Shown piece by piece: positions 31,830-41,767 of a stretch of DNA of 64,000 nucleotides (positions within the stretch are counted from its first letter, which is position 1; the number at the start of each line of letters is the position of its first letter). Source of the DNA: Anniella stebbinsi (taxonomy: Eukaryota; Chordata; Lepidosauria; Squamata; Anniellidae); the NCBI GenBank assembly GCA_029215795.1, contig JARDYH010000002.1:276962310-277026309 (forward strand). The letters are read 5' to 3'. The position numbers and the translations under genes are program-made. A model generated the notes under the pieces. The model saw only the letters and a program-made list of their open reading frames with translations. It ran no database searches and was not told where the DNA came from.

Positions 31830-32110
31830 CAGCAGGATAACACACAAAAGTTATAAGAGTGAGATGGGGGAGGGGGAACCTGAAAACACAGATGGGAAGA
31901 GGACTTATGGGAAGAAAGGGGGAATAGGAATGGAAACAAACACACTTCAGGGATCCCCCCCCCCCACATTTCTTTGTTTTTTCTCAAGAATGCAGAAAGA
32001 AAGGCAAGGGATAACAGTGAGAAAAAAATGGGGGGGGGGGGAGATAAAGAAAAAACCTAACCCAAACAAACACACTCCAACCACCCAGTCCAAATCACGA
32101 TCCTTCTCCT
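31830..32110 (+). repeat. Unclassified interspersed repeat C, copy 2
   Basis: Partner of 29109-29395 with the same motif order, including a C-run (31957-31966) and a G-run (32031-32041). Confidence 0.6.
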
Positions 32111-33469
32111 ACCAAGTCTCTATCCACAATGAGCAAGGAGGAAGGCAACTCGATCTCCTGATTCTCCTTAAGCCCTCCTCCGCCATAGTGACTGAAGGCT
32201 GCTGGAGAATTCAGGAGGATTGGGGAATGAAGCTGTCAATTAACAGCCCATTCCCCCTGCAAACTCCTCCTCCCCCTCCAAAATGACTGTTACAATCACA
32301 GACAAGCTGTCTGCACTTTAAAAAGATCAAAAACAATCCGAATCACTTCAGACTGGTCCGCTTCGCTTGGATCAATCCGGACCTCCCCCGGCTTGCCTCT
32401 GATCTGTTGCTGGGTCTTCCGAATCACCCCGATTCACTTCGGATTTGGGATTAGGAAACAGAGCGCTGCACAGCACTAAAAAAAACCTTGGCTTCAGGTT
32501 GTTTAGGGTGTGAAATGTCAAAGCAATCATCTTGAACCGAGTCCAGAAAGAGACTGGAGATAAGTGCAGCTGGTAAAGGAATGGAATAACGTGCTTCAGA
32601 CTCCCGGCTTCTGCTACCAAACTACTCCAAGTCTTGTATATTAAGGTGCACTCAAACTTACCAAAATGGATGACCACCATTTTGTTTTTGTAGACAAGAG
32701 AGGACTTCACCCTCTCTTTCTGTCCCTTGCATTTAAAAAGGCATGACTCTGAAGTCATGACCTTTTTAAAAGTGCCATCACTATGGTGACATTTGCACTG
32801 AAATGGTAAACTGTGTGGGTTGCCTTGCTTCAGATTGCTGGTCTGGGCTCACCAATGACTGGATGCTCCTCCATACAAAAGCAAAGCAACCTCCTTCTAT
32901 AACAATGAAGGACTTCCCAATGCTTAAAACAAGTTCCCAATATCTCAGGACATGACTAAGTACCTGAGCAAAAAGGCCATGTCAGAGAGGAACCTGGGGG
33001 ATGGGAATTTTCTAACAGACAATGTGGTGAGATGGCCAATGAGCCGGATGGAAAGTAAGAAAATGGCATAAGAATAAATTGGCTAATCTGTAGTTGAAGT
33101 GGTCGAGAGTACAACATCCATTCTCTTAGGGGCCCTCAGCATGAAATGGCTTGGGAAATAGGGAACTAAACACAAACTTGGATTATGTGGCCAATAATAA
33201 CAACTCTGCTTCTGGCAACATACAGAAAATGTAAAGGAGTATTCCAAGAGTCATGTCTGAAGCAGCCAGGTTCATTAGACCTGCTCAGACACTGAGATTG
33301 TGATGCTGAGGGTGAAACTGCTCCTGAGCTTTGTACATGCTTACAAAGCTGGACTGTATGCAATCTTTTTTTCTTTGCTTTTTTTTGTCTAGGAACCACC
33401 CTGTCTTGAAACCAGGTTAGAGGGCCAGGGAAACAGAGACAAATCATTCTCCAAAAAGCCTAAGGTTGC
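32111..33469. other. No recognisable gene; faint LINE relic
   Basis: Minus strand 32640-32480 reads HVIPFLYQLHLSPVSFWTRF, then KMIALTFHTLNNLKPRF. This echoes the L2 C-terminal block (I-TPVL-LHWLPV, FK-L-LTFKALN-L-P), so a very old L2 end is likely. The rest shows no coding or repeat identity I can defend. Confidence 0.45.
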
Positions 33470-33950
33470 CTCTAGATGGACACTTTCCGTCGCAGTGGCT
33501 TCGGAGTGGCGGCAGTTGGATTACATGACGCTGCCGCCACTGTGAAGCCATCTAGGGGCAAAGCCCCAAAGCTCCGCACTTTTTTAGGTTTCAGTGATGC
33601 GACGATGGCTTTTGCTGTCTGTAGCTGTTGCTCCGGAGCATCTGGGAGGCGTACCCAGTCTATGATGACCACTGATTGGTTGCCATGGGCTGGGCAGAGA
33701 AGGGGGTGGACCAGCAAGCCATAAGCTTGCTGCACCACCTCTGCACCTCCACAGTCCTCTCCCCATTAAAAAAAAAAGTTAAAAAAATAAAACCTAACCT
33801 ACGCACCTACACAGTCCTCCTCACCCCATTTTAATTTTTTTTTAAAAAAAACTTACCTTAGAGTAGGGGAGCCGATGCTCCCTGCCGCCCCTCCAGCTGC
33901 TGCTGGGCAGCCGCGTGCACAGCAGCAGTGCCAGGAAAAGCAGCCTTGGT
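33470..33950. mobile_element. Short DNA element, hairpin family A, copy 2
   Basis: CCTCTAGATGGACACTTTCC, then a hairpin (GGCTTCGGAGTGGCGGCAG / CTGCCGCCACTGTGAAGCC), later TTACCTTAGAGTAGGGGAGC and GCCGATGCTCCCTGCCGCCC as at 13474-13805. It carries about 150 bp more internal sequence. Confidence 0.7.
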
Positions 33951-34063
33951 GTTCCAAGGTTCCAAGCCGTGTAAGGCTTTATAGGTTAAAACCAGCACCT
34001 TGAATCGGGCTCAGAAACATACAGGCAGCCAATGCAAGAGGGCCAGAGTCGGTCTTACATGCT
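33951..34063 (-). mobile_element. L2 LINE fragment, left part
   Basis: GTGTAAGGCTTTATAGGTTA, then AAACCAGCACCTTGAATCGG matches the L2 at 55620-55690 almost exactly. It continues at 34392 across the hAT element. Confidence 0.9.
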
Positions 34064-34383
34064 TAGGGTGACCAGATAAAATCCAGGTCAGGGCTCATGT
34101 AACTTTAACAGTTGTAGAGCAAAGGGAATTTCAGCCAATGTCATTTGTATGCAATTAGTTCCTGGTGAAATTCTCTCTTCATCACAATTGTTAAAGTTGC
34201 AGGGGGCCTGCCTTCTTTTGTATATGGTCACTCTAGTATAGTGCCTGCACCTTTAACTGTTGTGATGAAGAGGGAATATCAGCAGGAACTAATTGCATAC
34301 AAATGACATTGGCTGAAATTCCCTTTGCTCTACAACTGTTAAAGTTACATGAGCCTTGACCTGGATTTTATCTGGTCAGCCTA
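34064..34383. mobile_element. 320-bp palindromic hAT-type MITE, copy 2
   Basis: Ends TAGGGTGACC and GGTCAGCCTA, flanked by TACATGCT (34056-34063) and TATATGCT (34384-34391), an 8-bp TSD with one change. It lies inside an L2 fragment, which gives an empty-site comparison with 55700-55720. Same length as copy 1; the centre (CTCTAGTATAGTGCC) is inverted relative to copy 1. Confidence 0.93.
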
Positions 34384-34530
34384 TATATGCTCATACCTTC
34401 TGGTCCCAGTTATCAATCTGGCTGCTGCATTTTGCACAAGCTGCAGCTTCCGAACCGTCTTCAAAGGCAGCCCCACGTAGAGTACATTGCAGTAATCTAA
34501 CTTGGAGGTTACCAGAGCACTGACATCTAT
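34384..34530 (-). mobile_element. L2 LINE fragment, right part
   Basis: CTGCATTTTGCACAAGCTGC and GGCAGCCCCACGTAGAGTAC are the same L2 region as 55745-55850. It stops near 34525. Confidence 0.88.
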
Positions 34531-34979
34531 TTCTCTATCTGGATGGATTCATGTTGTTGTTGTTGTTGTTGTTTAGAAGTGCAGTCCATTATACAAGCAC
34601 TACCTGTACTCCTATTGCACATGTCTGCCACTTGGGTGAAGACGTTAGCCTTTTGGAATGCTGTATTATGAGCCAACTGAATCATAGAGAAGGCCTCTCG
34701 ACAGTAATTGCTGGGAGGGTCAAAGTCCTTGTAATAGCTACTTATAGTGCCAAGCAACTAAATATTTATGATGAGAAGGGAGCAGGCAGCTCACTGTGAG
34801 CACCTGGCTGAAGGTATCATCCAATCTGTGAGTATTCCAATCAATTAATTTCTTTATGTATTTATTTAAACTCAGGCATTGCTTGGAAATATAAACTACC
34901 ATCTAAATTGTAATTCTGAATTATTAATTTGAAGTTAGGCTTGTGGGGTGTGTGGCAGGGAGGATGACAAAGTTGGGAA
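34531..34979. other. No recognisable gene
   Basis: A (TTG)n run at 34553-34572, otherwise unremarkable DNA with a near-terminal AT-rich segment. No exon recognised. Confidence 0.4.
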
Positions 34980-35904
34980 GTCCACAATGTTACTTAACGT
35001 TTACATGAAGCCGCTGGAAGGGGTCATTTGGGGATTTGGTGCCACACAGTTCTATCTCCCTGCGATATCTGAATCAGGTGAGGCTGTGCAAGTCCTGGAT
35101 TGGCCAATAAATTGAAGCTGAATCCTAGCAAGACAGAAGCCCTGTAGACAAGTGGTTCCCGAATCCAGGAGATAGGCTCACTGCCTCTTCTGGATGGGGT
35201 TGCACTCCTTCTGAAAGATCAGGTTCGTAGTTTAGGGGTATTCCTAGATCCATTGTTGTTGCTGAAGGCTGAACTCTCCATGGAAGCTCAGAGTGCCTTT
35301 TACCAGCTTTGGCTGGCTCGCCAACTACAGCCTCTTCTGGACAGGGATAGCCTGGCCACAGTGCAACAGGTGTTTGTAATCTCAAGACCGGATTACTGCA
35401 AAGCACTCTATGTGAGGCTGCCTTTAAGGCTGCTTTGGAAGCTGGAGCTAGTGCAGAGCACAGCAGCTTGACTGTTGTCGGGAGATGCCCCTTTTCAGTG
35501 TGTAATTCCTTTGCTGAGGGAACTGCATTGGCTCCCTATTTGCTACCAGGCCAGGTTTAAAGTTTTGGTAGTAGTATACAAAGCCCAGGATACCTGAGAG
35601 AGCGCCTTCTCCATTACCAACCTGCCTGGTCACTGAAGTCATTAGAGGGGCTGTTCCTGGTGGTTCCATATAGACCTATGGCCCAGGAGGAATCCACCAG
35701 GGCAAGAGCCTTTAGTATGGAGGCCTCTCTTCTTTGGAATTCCATGCCCCTGGAGGTCAGGTAGGTGCCATCACTGTGCTTCTTTTGATGCCTCCTGAAA
35801 ACAGCTCTTTTCCAATTGACCAGCCACTGTTTTTCTTGGTATTCTGTTGAAATTGAAGAATTTTATTATGATGTTTGAATCGTTTTATCTTGTTATTGTT
35901 TTGT
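34980..35904 (+). mobile_element. L2 LINE, plus strand, interrupted by a PLE
   Basis: Plus-strand residues in shifting frames: NVYMKPLEGVIWGFG, GVALLLKDQVRSLG-like, SMEAQSAFYQLWLARQLQPL, SRPDYCKALYVRLPLRLLWK, LELVQSTAA, then a LPLEV / F-LKTALF-type C-terminus to about 35820. The 3' UTR runs to TTTGTTCCTATGTTC and resumes at 39048 with GCCACTCTGGAATC and a short AAATAAATAA tail. It is a dead, old copy. Confidence 0.88.
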
Positions 35905-35914
35905 TCCTATGTTC
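35905..35914. repeat. 10-bp direct repeat flanking the PLE, left
   Basis: TCCTATGTTC is found here and at 39038-39047. Deleting everything between the two restores the L2 3' UTR. Confidence 0.85.
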
Positions 35915-36081
35915 AAAGAGCAAAACAACTGGGCTGGGTACACTGGTACACATTAAAATAATGGTAATGTTAATACTGATGTTTAGGAATTATTTAATAT
36001 AGTGAATTACCTAAAAGGTAATAGTTAAAAACAACTCCCAATATGGGTTAAACTAAAGAACACTATAATAAACCATACAAG

Positions 36082-36120
36082 CTCCATACGCGTTTTGACC
36101 AATGGTCTTCCTCAGTGGAA
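36082..36120 (-). ncRNA. Hammerhead ribozyme, left PLE arm (one core change)
   Basis: Minus sense: TTCCA, CTGAGGA, A, GACC-ATT-GGTC, AAAA (GAAA expected), CGCGTA, TGGAG. Stem I (TTCCA/TGGAG) and stem II (GACC/GGTC) are intact. Stem III has A-U and C-G around loop GC, with GUA as the cleavage triplet. The G of the GAAA core is A, which would be expected to impair cleavage. Confidence 0.65.
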
Positions 36121-36181
36121 TAATTATTGTTCAATACAATACAGATATTCACTCTAAAATACACTAAATACAAAAAGATAA

Positions 36182-36925
36182 ATGTTCAAATCAATGGTGC
36201 CACTGCAGTAACAAAACCTATAAAAAACCAAAGTAACATTACAATTATTGTTAGTTTTTTTAAAAAAAATCAACACTTTATTATCTAATTTTTTGGGGGG
36301 GAAATATGTTATATATTAAAACTTACCAATTTAAGACTTTTGCCTATCCATAAACAGAAACTTATTTTTTGTAAAGAATGAGTAACTGTAGGATGTGCCT
36401 CAAAGGCACCACCATAGATAATTGTACTAGATTTGGCAAAAGACAGCAGTGGGCTAAGAATACAAAAAGGAGGGGAAGTGAGTATATCCATAAATTACAC
36501 ATTATCAACTTTGCAAAATCATAATATATGGAAGAAACAACCATATACTCACATCCAAGCATTCAAGTGTAAGCTGTTACCCAAATTCCAGCTTTCTGGC
36601 AACTAGCCCAGCTTTGTTTTGACCTGCTACAGTTTTTATTGAGTTCTTAAGCAATTAACACAGAGATGTAACAAGTGGAGTTTAATTGCTTGGCTAGTTG
36701 CTATTTTCATGGCTCACATCCTGAACCCACTGATAACATTTAATAATAACAAAACCTAAATAACCAAAAAAAAACAACCTACATCCCCAGTGTCAACACA
36801 AATCCAATACATATCAGCTAAACGTTTATAGACAAATCTTAGATGAAATGTTTGTTTCGATGCATAACCATCCAGTTTATCTCTTCACTTAAGCCAACCG
36901 GGGACTTCGTTTTTAAAGTAAAAAT
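36182..36925 (-). other. PLE 3' non-coding region
   Basis: AT-rich, no coding. Lies between the left terminal arm and the PLE stop; it has poly-T/A runs at 36251-36260 and G-runs near 36293. Positions 36870-36925 correspond to the last PLE codons and stop. Confidence 0.6.
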
Positions 36926-37952
36926 CTAATACAGTTCCCACTGTAAAAATCTGCGATGCTTCTGCTGTTCTTGTGCTTTGACCTTCTCCAAACAATGAAA
37001 CTTCGGCCTCCTCCACACGAGACGTTTAATGAGCCTTAGAGGCTCATTATAAATTTTACCTCCACACCAGCGGAGCGCAAAACGGGCGTACAGGCGCGTT
37101 ATCTCCCCGATAATGCGCATTTTCGAATGCGCGTTAAATAGCGACTTTTATTTTTCTCCGGCCGTTAAAGCGCATTTTCGCGGTGTGAACAAGCGATTAT
37201 GCGCGTTAACGTCTTCTAAAGCGCTTTTTGGACATGAATTAATGCGCTTCGCCGCCTCTCGCCGCCTCCCATGCAGAGGGATTAGGCGTAAATGCGCCTC
37301 TGCAATAATGCGCATAATCCCGGAACCGGGCGCAAAAGCGCATCCTTGTGGAGGGGGCCTTCAAATCATCAGGGTTGCGTTTGTTTTCCAAGAAGTGTCG
37401 GACGAGAGGGGCTTGTAACCGCTGATTTCTTACACAGCTCTTGTGTTCGCTGATCCTAGTTTTGATAACCCTTTCAGTCATCCCCACATACATTTTTTTA
37501 CAAGGACATATGATTGCATATATTACCCCTTTCGTGTTACAATTTAAAAAATCTTGATACATGTACATTTTATTATCTGCAGGATTAACAAAGTTTTGGC
37601 CTCTCTGACAGTTACTGCATACACTACAGTGGCCACAGGGAAAATTCCCTTTAACTCTTTCTCCTAGAAGTGTTGTGTCTCTTAATTTAGGTTTAGGCTT
37701 GCACATACTGTGTACCAGTATGTCCCTAAGGTTTTTCTCCCGTTTGTATGCAAAAAAAGGGCCTCCTCGGCAGGCAGGTATGTCCTCCAAGAAGTACCAA
37801 TATCCATTTATGATGTCCCGGATTTTACTGATATATCCATCATAACTTAAAGGCACGACCATTCTTTCTGTTATTGGTTGGTTTTTCGACTGTAAAAGTT
37901 CCTTTCTATCCCTGTTGATGGCTCTATACATGGCTCCCTTTAATAATTTCAT
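36926..37952 (-). pseudogene. PLE protein C-terminal half with GIY-YIG endonuclease, split by a MITE
   Basis: Minus frame from 37952: a linker (YDGYISKIRDIINGYWYFLE), then GGPFFAYKREKNLRDILVHS. A Cys-rich knuckle follows (FPCGHCSVCSNCQRG, about residues 118-132). The GIY-YIG nuclease is GVIYAIICPCKKMYVGMTER, then VIKTRISEHKSCV, ending LVRHFLENKRNPDDL at about 37363. The 355-bp element at 37005-37359 separates this from the terminal tail (FHCLEKVKAQEQQKHRRFLQ) at 37001-36945. Outside that insertion the half-protein has no stop. The GIY and YIG-equivalent (YVG) strands and the following Arg are present. The RT domain is truncated away at 37953. Confidence 0.92.
37005..37359. mobile_element. 355-bp GCGC-rich inverted-repeat element, copy 1
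   Basis: Ends GGCCTCCTCCACA and TGTGGAGGGGGCC, flanked by TTC on each side (37002-37004, 37360-37362). The interior is studded with AATGCGCAT, GCGCGTTAA and AAAGCGCATTT in both orientations. It has no coding. The 3-bp TSD and short TIR are compatible with PIF/Harbinger-like elements, but I cannot prove that. Confidence 0.88.
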
Positions 37953-38016
37953 TGGGTATCTTTTTGTACTTAGTGTATTTTAGAGTAAATATCTGTATTG
38001 TATTGTACACTAATTA

Positions 38017-38058
38017 TTCCACTGAGGAAGACCATTGGTCGAAATGCATATGGAGCTT
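38017..38058 (+). ncRNA. Hammerhead ribozyme, right PLE arm (intact core)
   Basis: Plus sense: TTCCA (38017-38021), CTGAGGA (38022-38028), an extra A, GACC-ATT-GGTC stem-loop, GAAA (38041-38044), TGCATA, TGGAG (38051-38055). Stem I and II pair fully (one G.U). Stem III is A-U and U-A around loop GC, with AUA as the cleavage triplet. Against the left arm the C-G pair has become U-A, a compensatory change. Because the arm is inverted it lies on the opposite strand to the PLE coding frame. Confidence 0.78.
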
Positions 38059-38212
38059 GTATGGTTTATTATAGTGTTCTTTAGTTTAACCCATATTGGG
38101 AGTTATTGGGAGTTGTTTTTAACTATTATCTTTTAGGCAATTCACTATATTAAATAATTCCTAAACATCAGTATTAACATTACCATGATTTTTGCAGTTT
38201 ATTATCACCAGT

Positions 38213-38217
38213 GTACC
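38213..38217. repeat. TSD of solo LTR
   Basis: GTACC, repeated at 39009-39013. Confidence 0.88.
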
Positions 38218-39008
38218 TGTCGTATTACAACAGTTTTTAGTCTGGGACTTTAGCCAAACCCCTTATCAAAGAATGTCCGGGACGGACACCAGAACTTATT
38301 TGTTTGAAGGTCTTTATTTATACTCCAGAGATTAACCCCCTGGTCTGAGTCAAGTGCCGAACTTACACTGACAGGCAAAGCAGTCCACAGCTCCGTTTCA
38401 GGATCTCAAAATCGCTTTAAGAAGTCCACAAGGTCCATTTACCAAAACAAGGTCACGTCAGAGATTCAGTCAGTCCAAATGTCAAAGCCGAAGGTCAAAC
38501 CAGATATGAGCGGAGTCCAGGGTCCAGGGTCAACAGTCACGCCAGTTGTTCAGTCCACAGGTTGCAAGCCAGAAGTATGCGGGAGTGTCAGGAGCCAAAT
38601 ACGTCGGTGGTTGCCAACGAAAACCTTGCTTTCTGTTTTCCCCTTTTATATTCACCTGAGCCTGTCCTCGCCCCTTTTCCACAGCTGTTCCACATTCCTT
38701 TGCAATCTCATTTAAGGCCTGCATCAGCTGTGCTCTGTTTTCTCAGTCTCATGCTTCGCCTTGTGGGCTTAGCTTTCTCTGCCTGTTTGAGCTGCCGCCT
38801 TTGCTGGGGAGTTACTGGACAAACTCCTTCAGGTCCCGAGTCTTCCTCACTAGAAACAGGGGGTGGAAGAGGGTGGCTTTCCTGGGGCTCTTCTGAGGAC
38901 CCTCCCTGCTGTTCCTCCTCCTCCGGTAAGTCCTGGGGAATGGGCGAGGCTGCAGTCTCTGCCACTTCTTCCTCCTCAGAGGAAGATTCTTCAGACTGCC
39001 TCATGACA
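38218..39008 (-). mobile_element. 791-bp solo LTR inside the PLE arm
   Basis: Plus-sense ends are TGTCGTATTAC and CATGACA, flanked by GTACC duplications. A minus-sense AATAAA near 38310 supports minus orientation. Removing it rejoins the right arm of the PLE. A minus frame at 39052-38708 (114 codons) is Glu/Ser-rich and ends PTRRSMRLRKQSTADAGLK. It begins in PLE sequence, so it is probably not a real protein start, although LTRs with such Glu-rich frames suggest partial gag-like or fortuitous coding. Ty3/gypsy-like by TSD length; unproven. Confidence 0.88.
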
Positions 39009-39047
39009 GTACCCAGCCCAGTTGTTTTGTTTTTTGCTCCTATGTTC

Positions 39048-39115
39048 GCCACTCTGGAATCTATTTTAGTTAGCAGTATATAAAAATTGTAAACAAATAA
39101 ATAAGAAATTAGAGG
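39048..39115 (+). mobile_element. 3' end of the interrupted plus-strand L2
   Basis: GCCACTCTGGAATC, then GCAGTATATAAAAATTG and AAATAAATAAGAAATT match the generic L2 3' end (GCC-CT-GAG...GGCGGTATAAAT, then AAATAAATAA). Confidence 0.8.
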
Positions 39116-40380
39116 AATTGTTTTTCTGGCTGGCTTCCCAGCAACATTTGGGAGATGTATAGGTTAGCCTCAAAAACAGGTGCAGCTAACTGGCAACCAT
39201 TCCTATATGCAGAGTAGATTGATTTAAATCAGCTGTTTTAAATCAAGCTTTCCATTGATGCTGCTTCTTATTATTTATTTATAATTAATAAATTATGATA
39301 AAATAAACAATTTAAAAATAAACAACATCTGCCTCCCATGCATCTCCCGCTCCTTCTGGGTTTTTTTTTCTGTGATAAAATAAGTTCCGGAAAGTCCATT
39401 TCTTTTTATTGAAGCGAAACTTGCTGCCATTTCCTGCTGTGTGCAGGAAAAGCAGCATAATAAAACACCCACTGAATGGGCCAAATGGTCACTGCTTGCT
39501 TCCTCTTTCTTCCACATGTGAAGAAAGAGGAAGCTGCTCGTTCCTAATGTGGGACAGAAAAGTGATGGTAGGAAACGCCATTTTGCCCTGTCTGGTGACA
39601 CTCAGTAAGACTGGGATTTACAACCATAGACTTTTTCCAGACATCTGGCAGGATGGATTAATTTGTACGTTCACAAGAGCGTTGGCTACAGAAAAGAAGC
39701 CTAACTGAAGACCCTTGTCAAAAGAGTTCCTGCCAGCTCATGCTGTGGCATGATCTGCTTTAAGATATCAGGCAGAGATGAAACCAGAGCTGACCATTAA
39801 GAAGCAGGTTGGGAAGGCACGTTGGGCGGGGGCAGTTTGAAACCAGACTTTCAGGCTATATGCAGTTCTTTCTGTTTAACATCTTGCATACCAAACTCCC
39901 CATGACAGAAAGAAAGCAGATTATCTCCGTAACAGGTAGGAAAAAAGCAAGGGGAGACCGGGCTTAGTTTAAGGGTTGACTTGGCAAGCTCATCGTGTGC
40001 TTTTCTGGGGCAAAAATACCATGCTGCATGCAGCTGTGTGTAACTCAAAGGAGCATGAGGTTTCTGCAGGCAACTGAGCACTAGATTTGGGTTGGGAAGG
40101 AGCCAGAGGTGGGGCAATTGAATGAGACTGACCTTTGCCATGCCTTGAGGTACATTTCGGGATGGGAAGGGGGCATTGGCAAAAAGTGATGTGATGGGGG
40201 TGGAGTTGTGTTTAATGACTCTGAGACTCAAACCACAGTTAGGGGCTTTTAAAACAACGGGAAATGCAGGTGCAGGGGGGCTGTGAGATGTGGCCCTGGA
40301 GGAGACGACACAGATCCACCAACCTACAAGAATCTCCCTATTTTCCTCCAAGGGTTAAAAAAAGCAGCTAATGATTTCCT
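39116..40380. other. No recognisable gene
   Basis: AT-rich segment at 39260-39320, otherwise mixed DNA. A short inverted pair (TTCCTCTTTCTTCCACATGTG / CACATG...GAAGAAAGAGGAA) lies at 39500-39531. No exon or named repeat supported. Confidence 0.4.
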
Positions 40381-40420
<40 letters not shown>

Positions 40421-40676
40421 TGTCATCTCCCAGCACTGCTGTTGCAATCAACTTCACACTTACACCCAACTGCATTTCCCAAAACACATAAGGAAATTGG
40501 ATAACAGTACAGGACTACACTGCAGGGTTGTCATACACTACCCTCAGCTCCCTTCCTGGCAATATCGGTATAACAGTGTTGAGTTATAGGGCTGCTGTCA
40601 CGCGTGTGTGTGTGTGTGTGTGTGTGCATGCACACACAGACCTGCCTGTGCATACACATCATCATCATCATCATCA

Positions 40677-40726
<50 letters not shown>

Positions 40727-40759
40727 TCTCACCCGCCTCTCCCTCTGGATCAAGCATGA
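40381..40759. repeat. Cluster of microsatellites ending in a minimal LINE tail
   Basis: (CA)n at 40381-40420, (GT)n at 40604-40626, (CAT)n at 40658-40678 running into (TTA)n to 40726. Then TTTCTCACCCGCCTCTCCCTCTGGATCAA (40726-40755), the first ~30 bp of the L2 3' UTR seen at 26341 and 49265. The LINE copy is therefore almost nothing but its tail. Confidence 0.85.
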
Positions 40760-41699
40760 TAGTCATTTTTTAAAAAGTTTTATGAATGAAGGAGGGAAGT
40801 CAATGTTTTCATGGAATAAGACTTGAGTTGGAAAGAAAACGAACTCTCTACCACACAAATAACTCCCAGTATAAACTGGATTCTCCATGTGAGCACAGAG
40901 GTTTATGAATTCAGTTCAGGAGAATGTCATCTGCTCTGGGTGGGTGTAGGGAGAGAAGTACAGACTGTGTGTTGAGGCAATTAGCTGTGCATGTTAATCA
41001 GTGATCTATGTGACTCAGGTATTAAATTTTGACAGGCTTTTGTGCCTATAGATTATCTTATTAGTGCAACTGTGTTCCAAAGATAAAATCAATCCATTAG
41101 TGTTCTCACTTGTACGGACATTCTTAATATATTTCCCAATAAAGGCTTGCACAGATTTCTGAAAATCAGCCTTGCCTCTTTGCTTTTGTGGCATCTGGGC
41201 CAATTAGAAGAGATGAACTGCTATACCCGGTGTTGCCTGGGTCCCAGAAGACTGCCCCTGTGCGCTCCGTCCTCATGTCCTTCTCCTTCACTTGTCCCAC
41301 GTCTCCACGCCATTGATGACAAGTGGGTAGGTCTCCAGATTGGGGCAGCAGCTTGCCCCACCACCACCACCACTGCCATCCATATTTGTGGTGTTGAGAT
41401 TGGGTGCTGGCAGGCGGGCAGTGCCTGCTTCCTCAGCTCCATTTTCTCCCCTCAGCCAAGGTTTCTGAGGCAGCAGCCATGGTGGGCAGTAGTCACAGCT
41501 GGGCAACCAAACCAACTATCAGATACCATGCCTTTAGTGGGCTGCTGCCCACATCCTGTGAGATGTTGATGCAGGCAGCTCCAGCGAAGGCATGCTGGAT
41601 TCCCCGAGATCTCTGTTACACTTACACCTCCCAGCATGCCTTCAGTTGCTGGGAGTTGTAGGCATGCTGGGAGTTGTAGGCATCAGCCTAAGGTATGTT
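40760..41699. other. No recognisable gene
   Basis: Open frames here are unrecognised. GGCATGCTGGGAGTTGTAGGC is repeated in direct orientation at 41650-41690 and resembles the common reptile GGGAGTTGTAG repeat. Confidence 0.4.
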
Positions 41700-41701
41700 T
41701 T

Positions 41702-41705
<4 letters not shown>

Positions 41706-41767
<62 letters not shown>
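41706..41767. repeat. (TA)n-(CATA)n-(CA)n compound microsatellite
   Basis: TA at 41706-41734, CATA to about 41748, CA to 41766. It directly follows, in minus sense, a conserved repeat end (AAAACCAGAATTTG). Confidence 0.9.

Larger units (their letters stand above)
35915..39037 (-). mobile_element. Penelope-like element with inverted terminal arms
   Basis: The left arm 35915-36181 and the right arm (37971-38217 plus 39014-39037, once the solo LTR is removed) are inverted copies of about 270 bp and roughly 90% identity. They share AAAACAACTGGGCTGGGTAC, TTAATACTGATGTTTAGGAA, TTAAACTAAAGAACACTATA and CACTAAATACAAAAAGATA. Between them lie the 3' UTR and the minus-strand C-terminal half of a PLE protein. 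PLEs are known to have LTR-like ends in direct or inverted orientation. The RT domain is missing. Confidence 0.9.

Noticed and set aside
40283..40826. Frames with poly-His, poly-Ser, poly-Tyr or poly-Leu runs
   Set aside because: Translations of microsatellites (CA, CAT, TTA).
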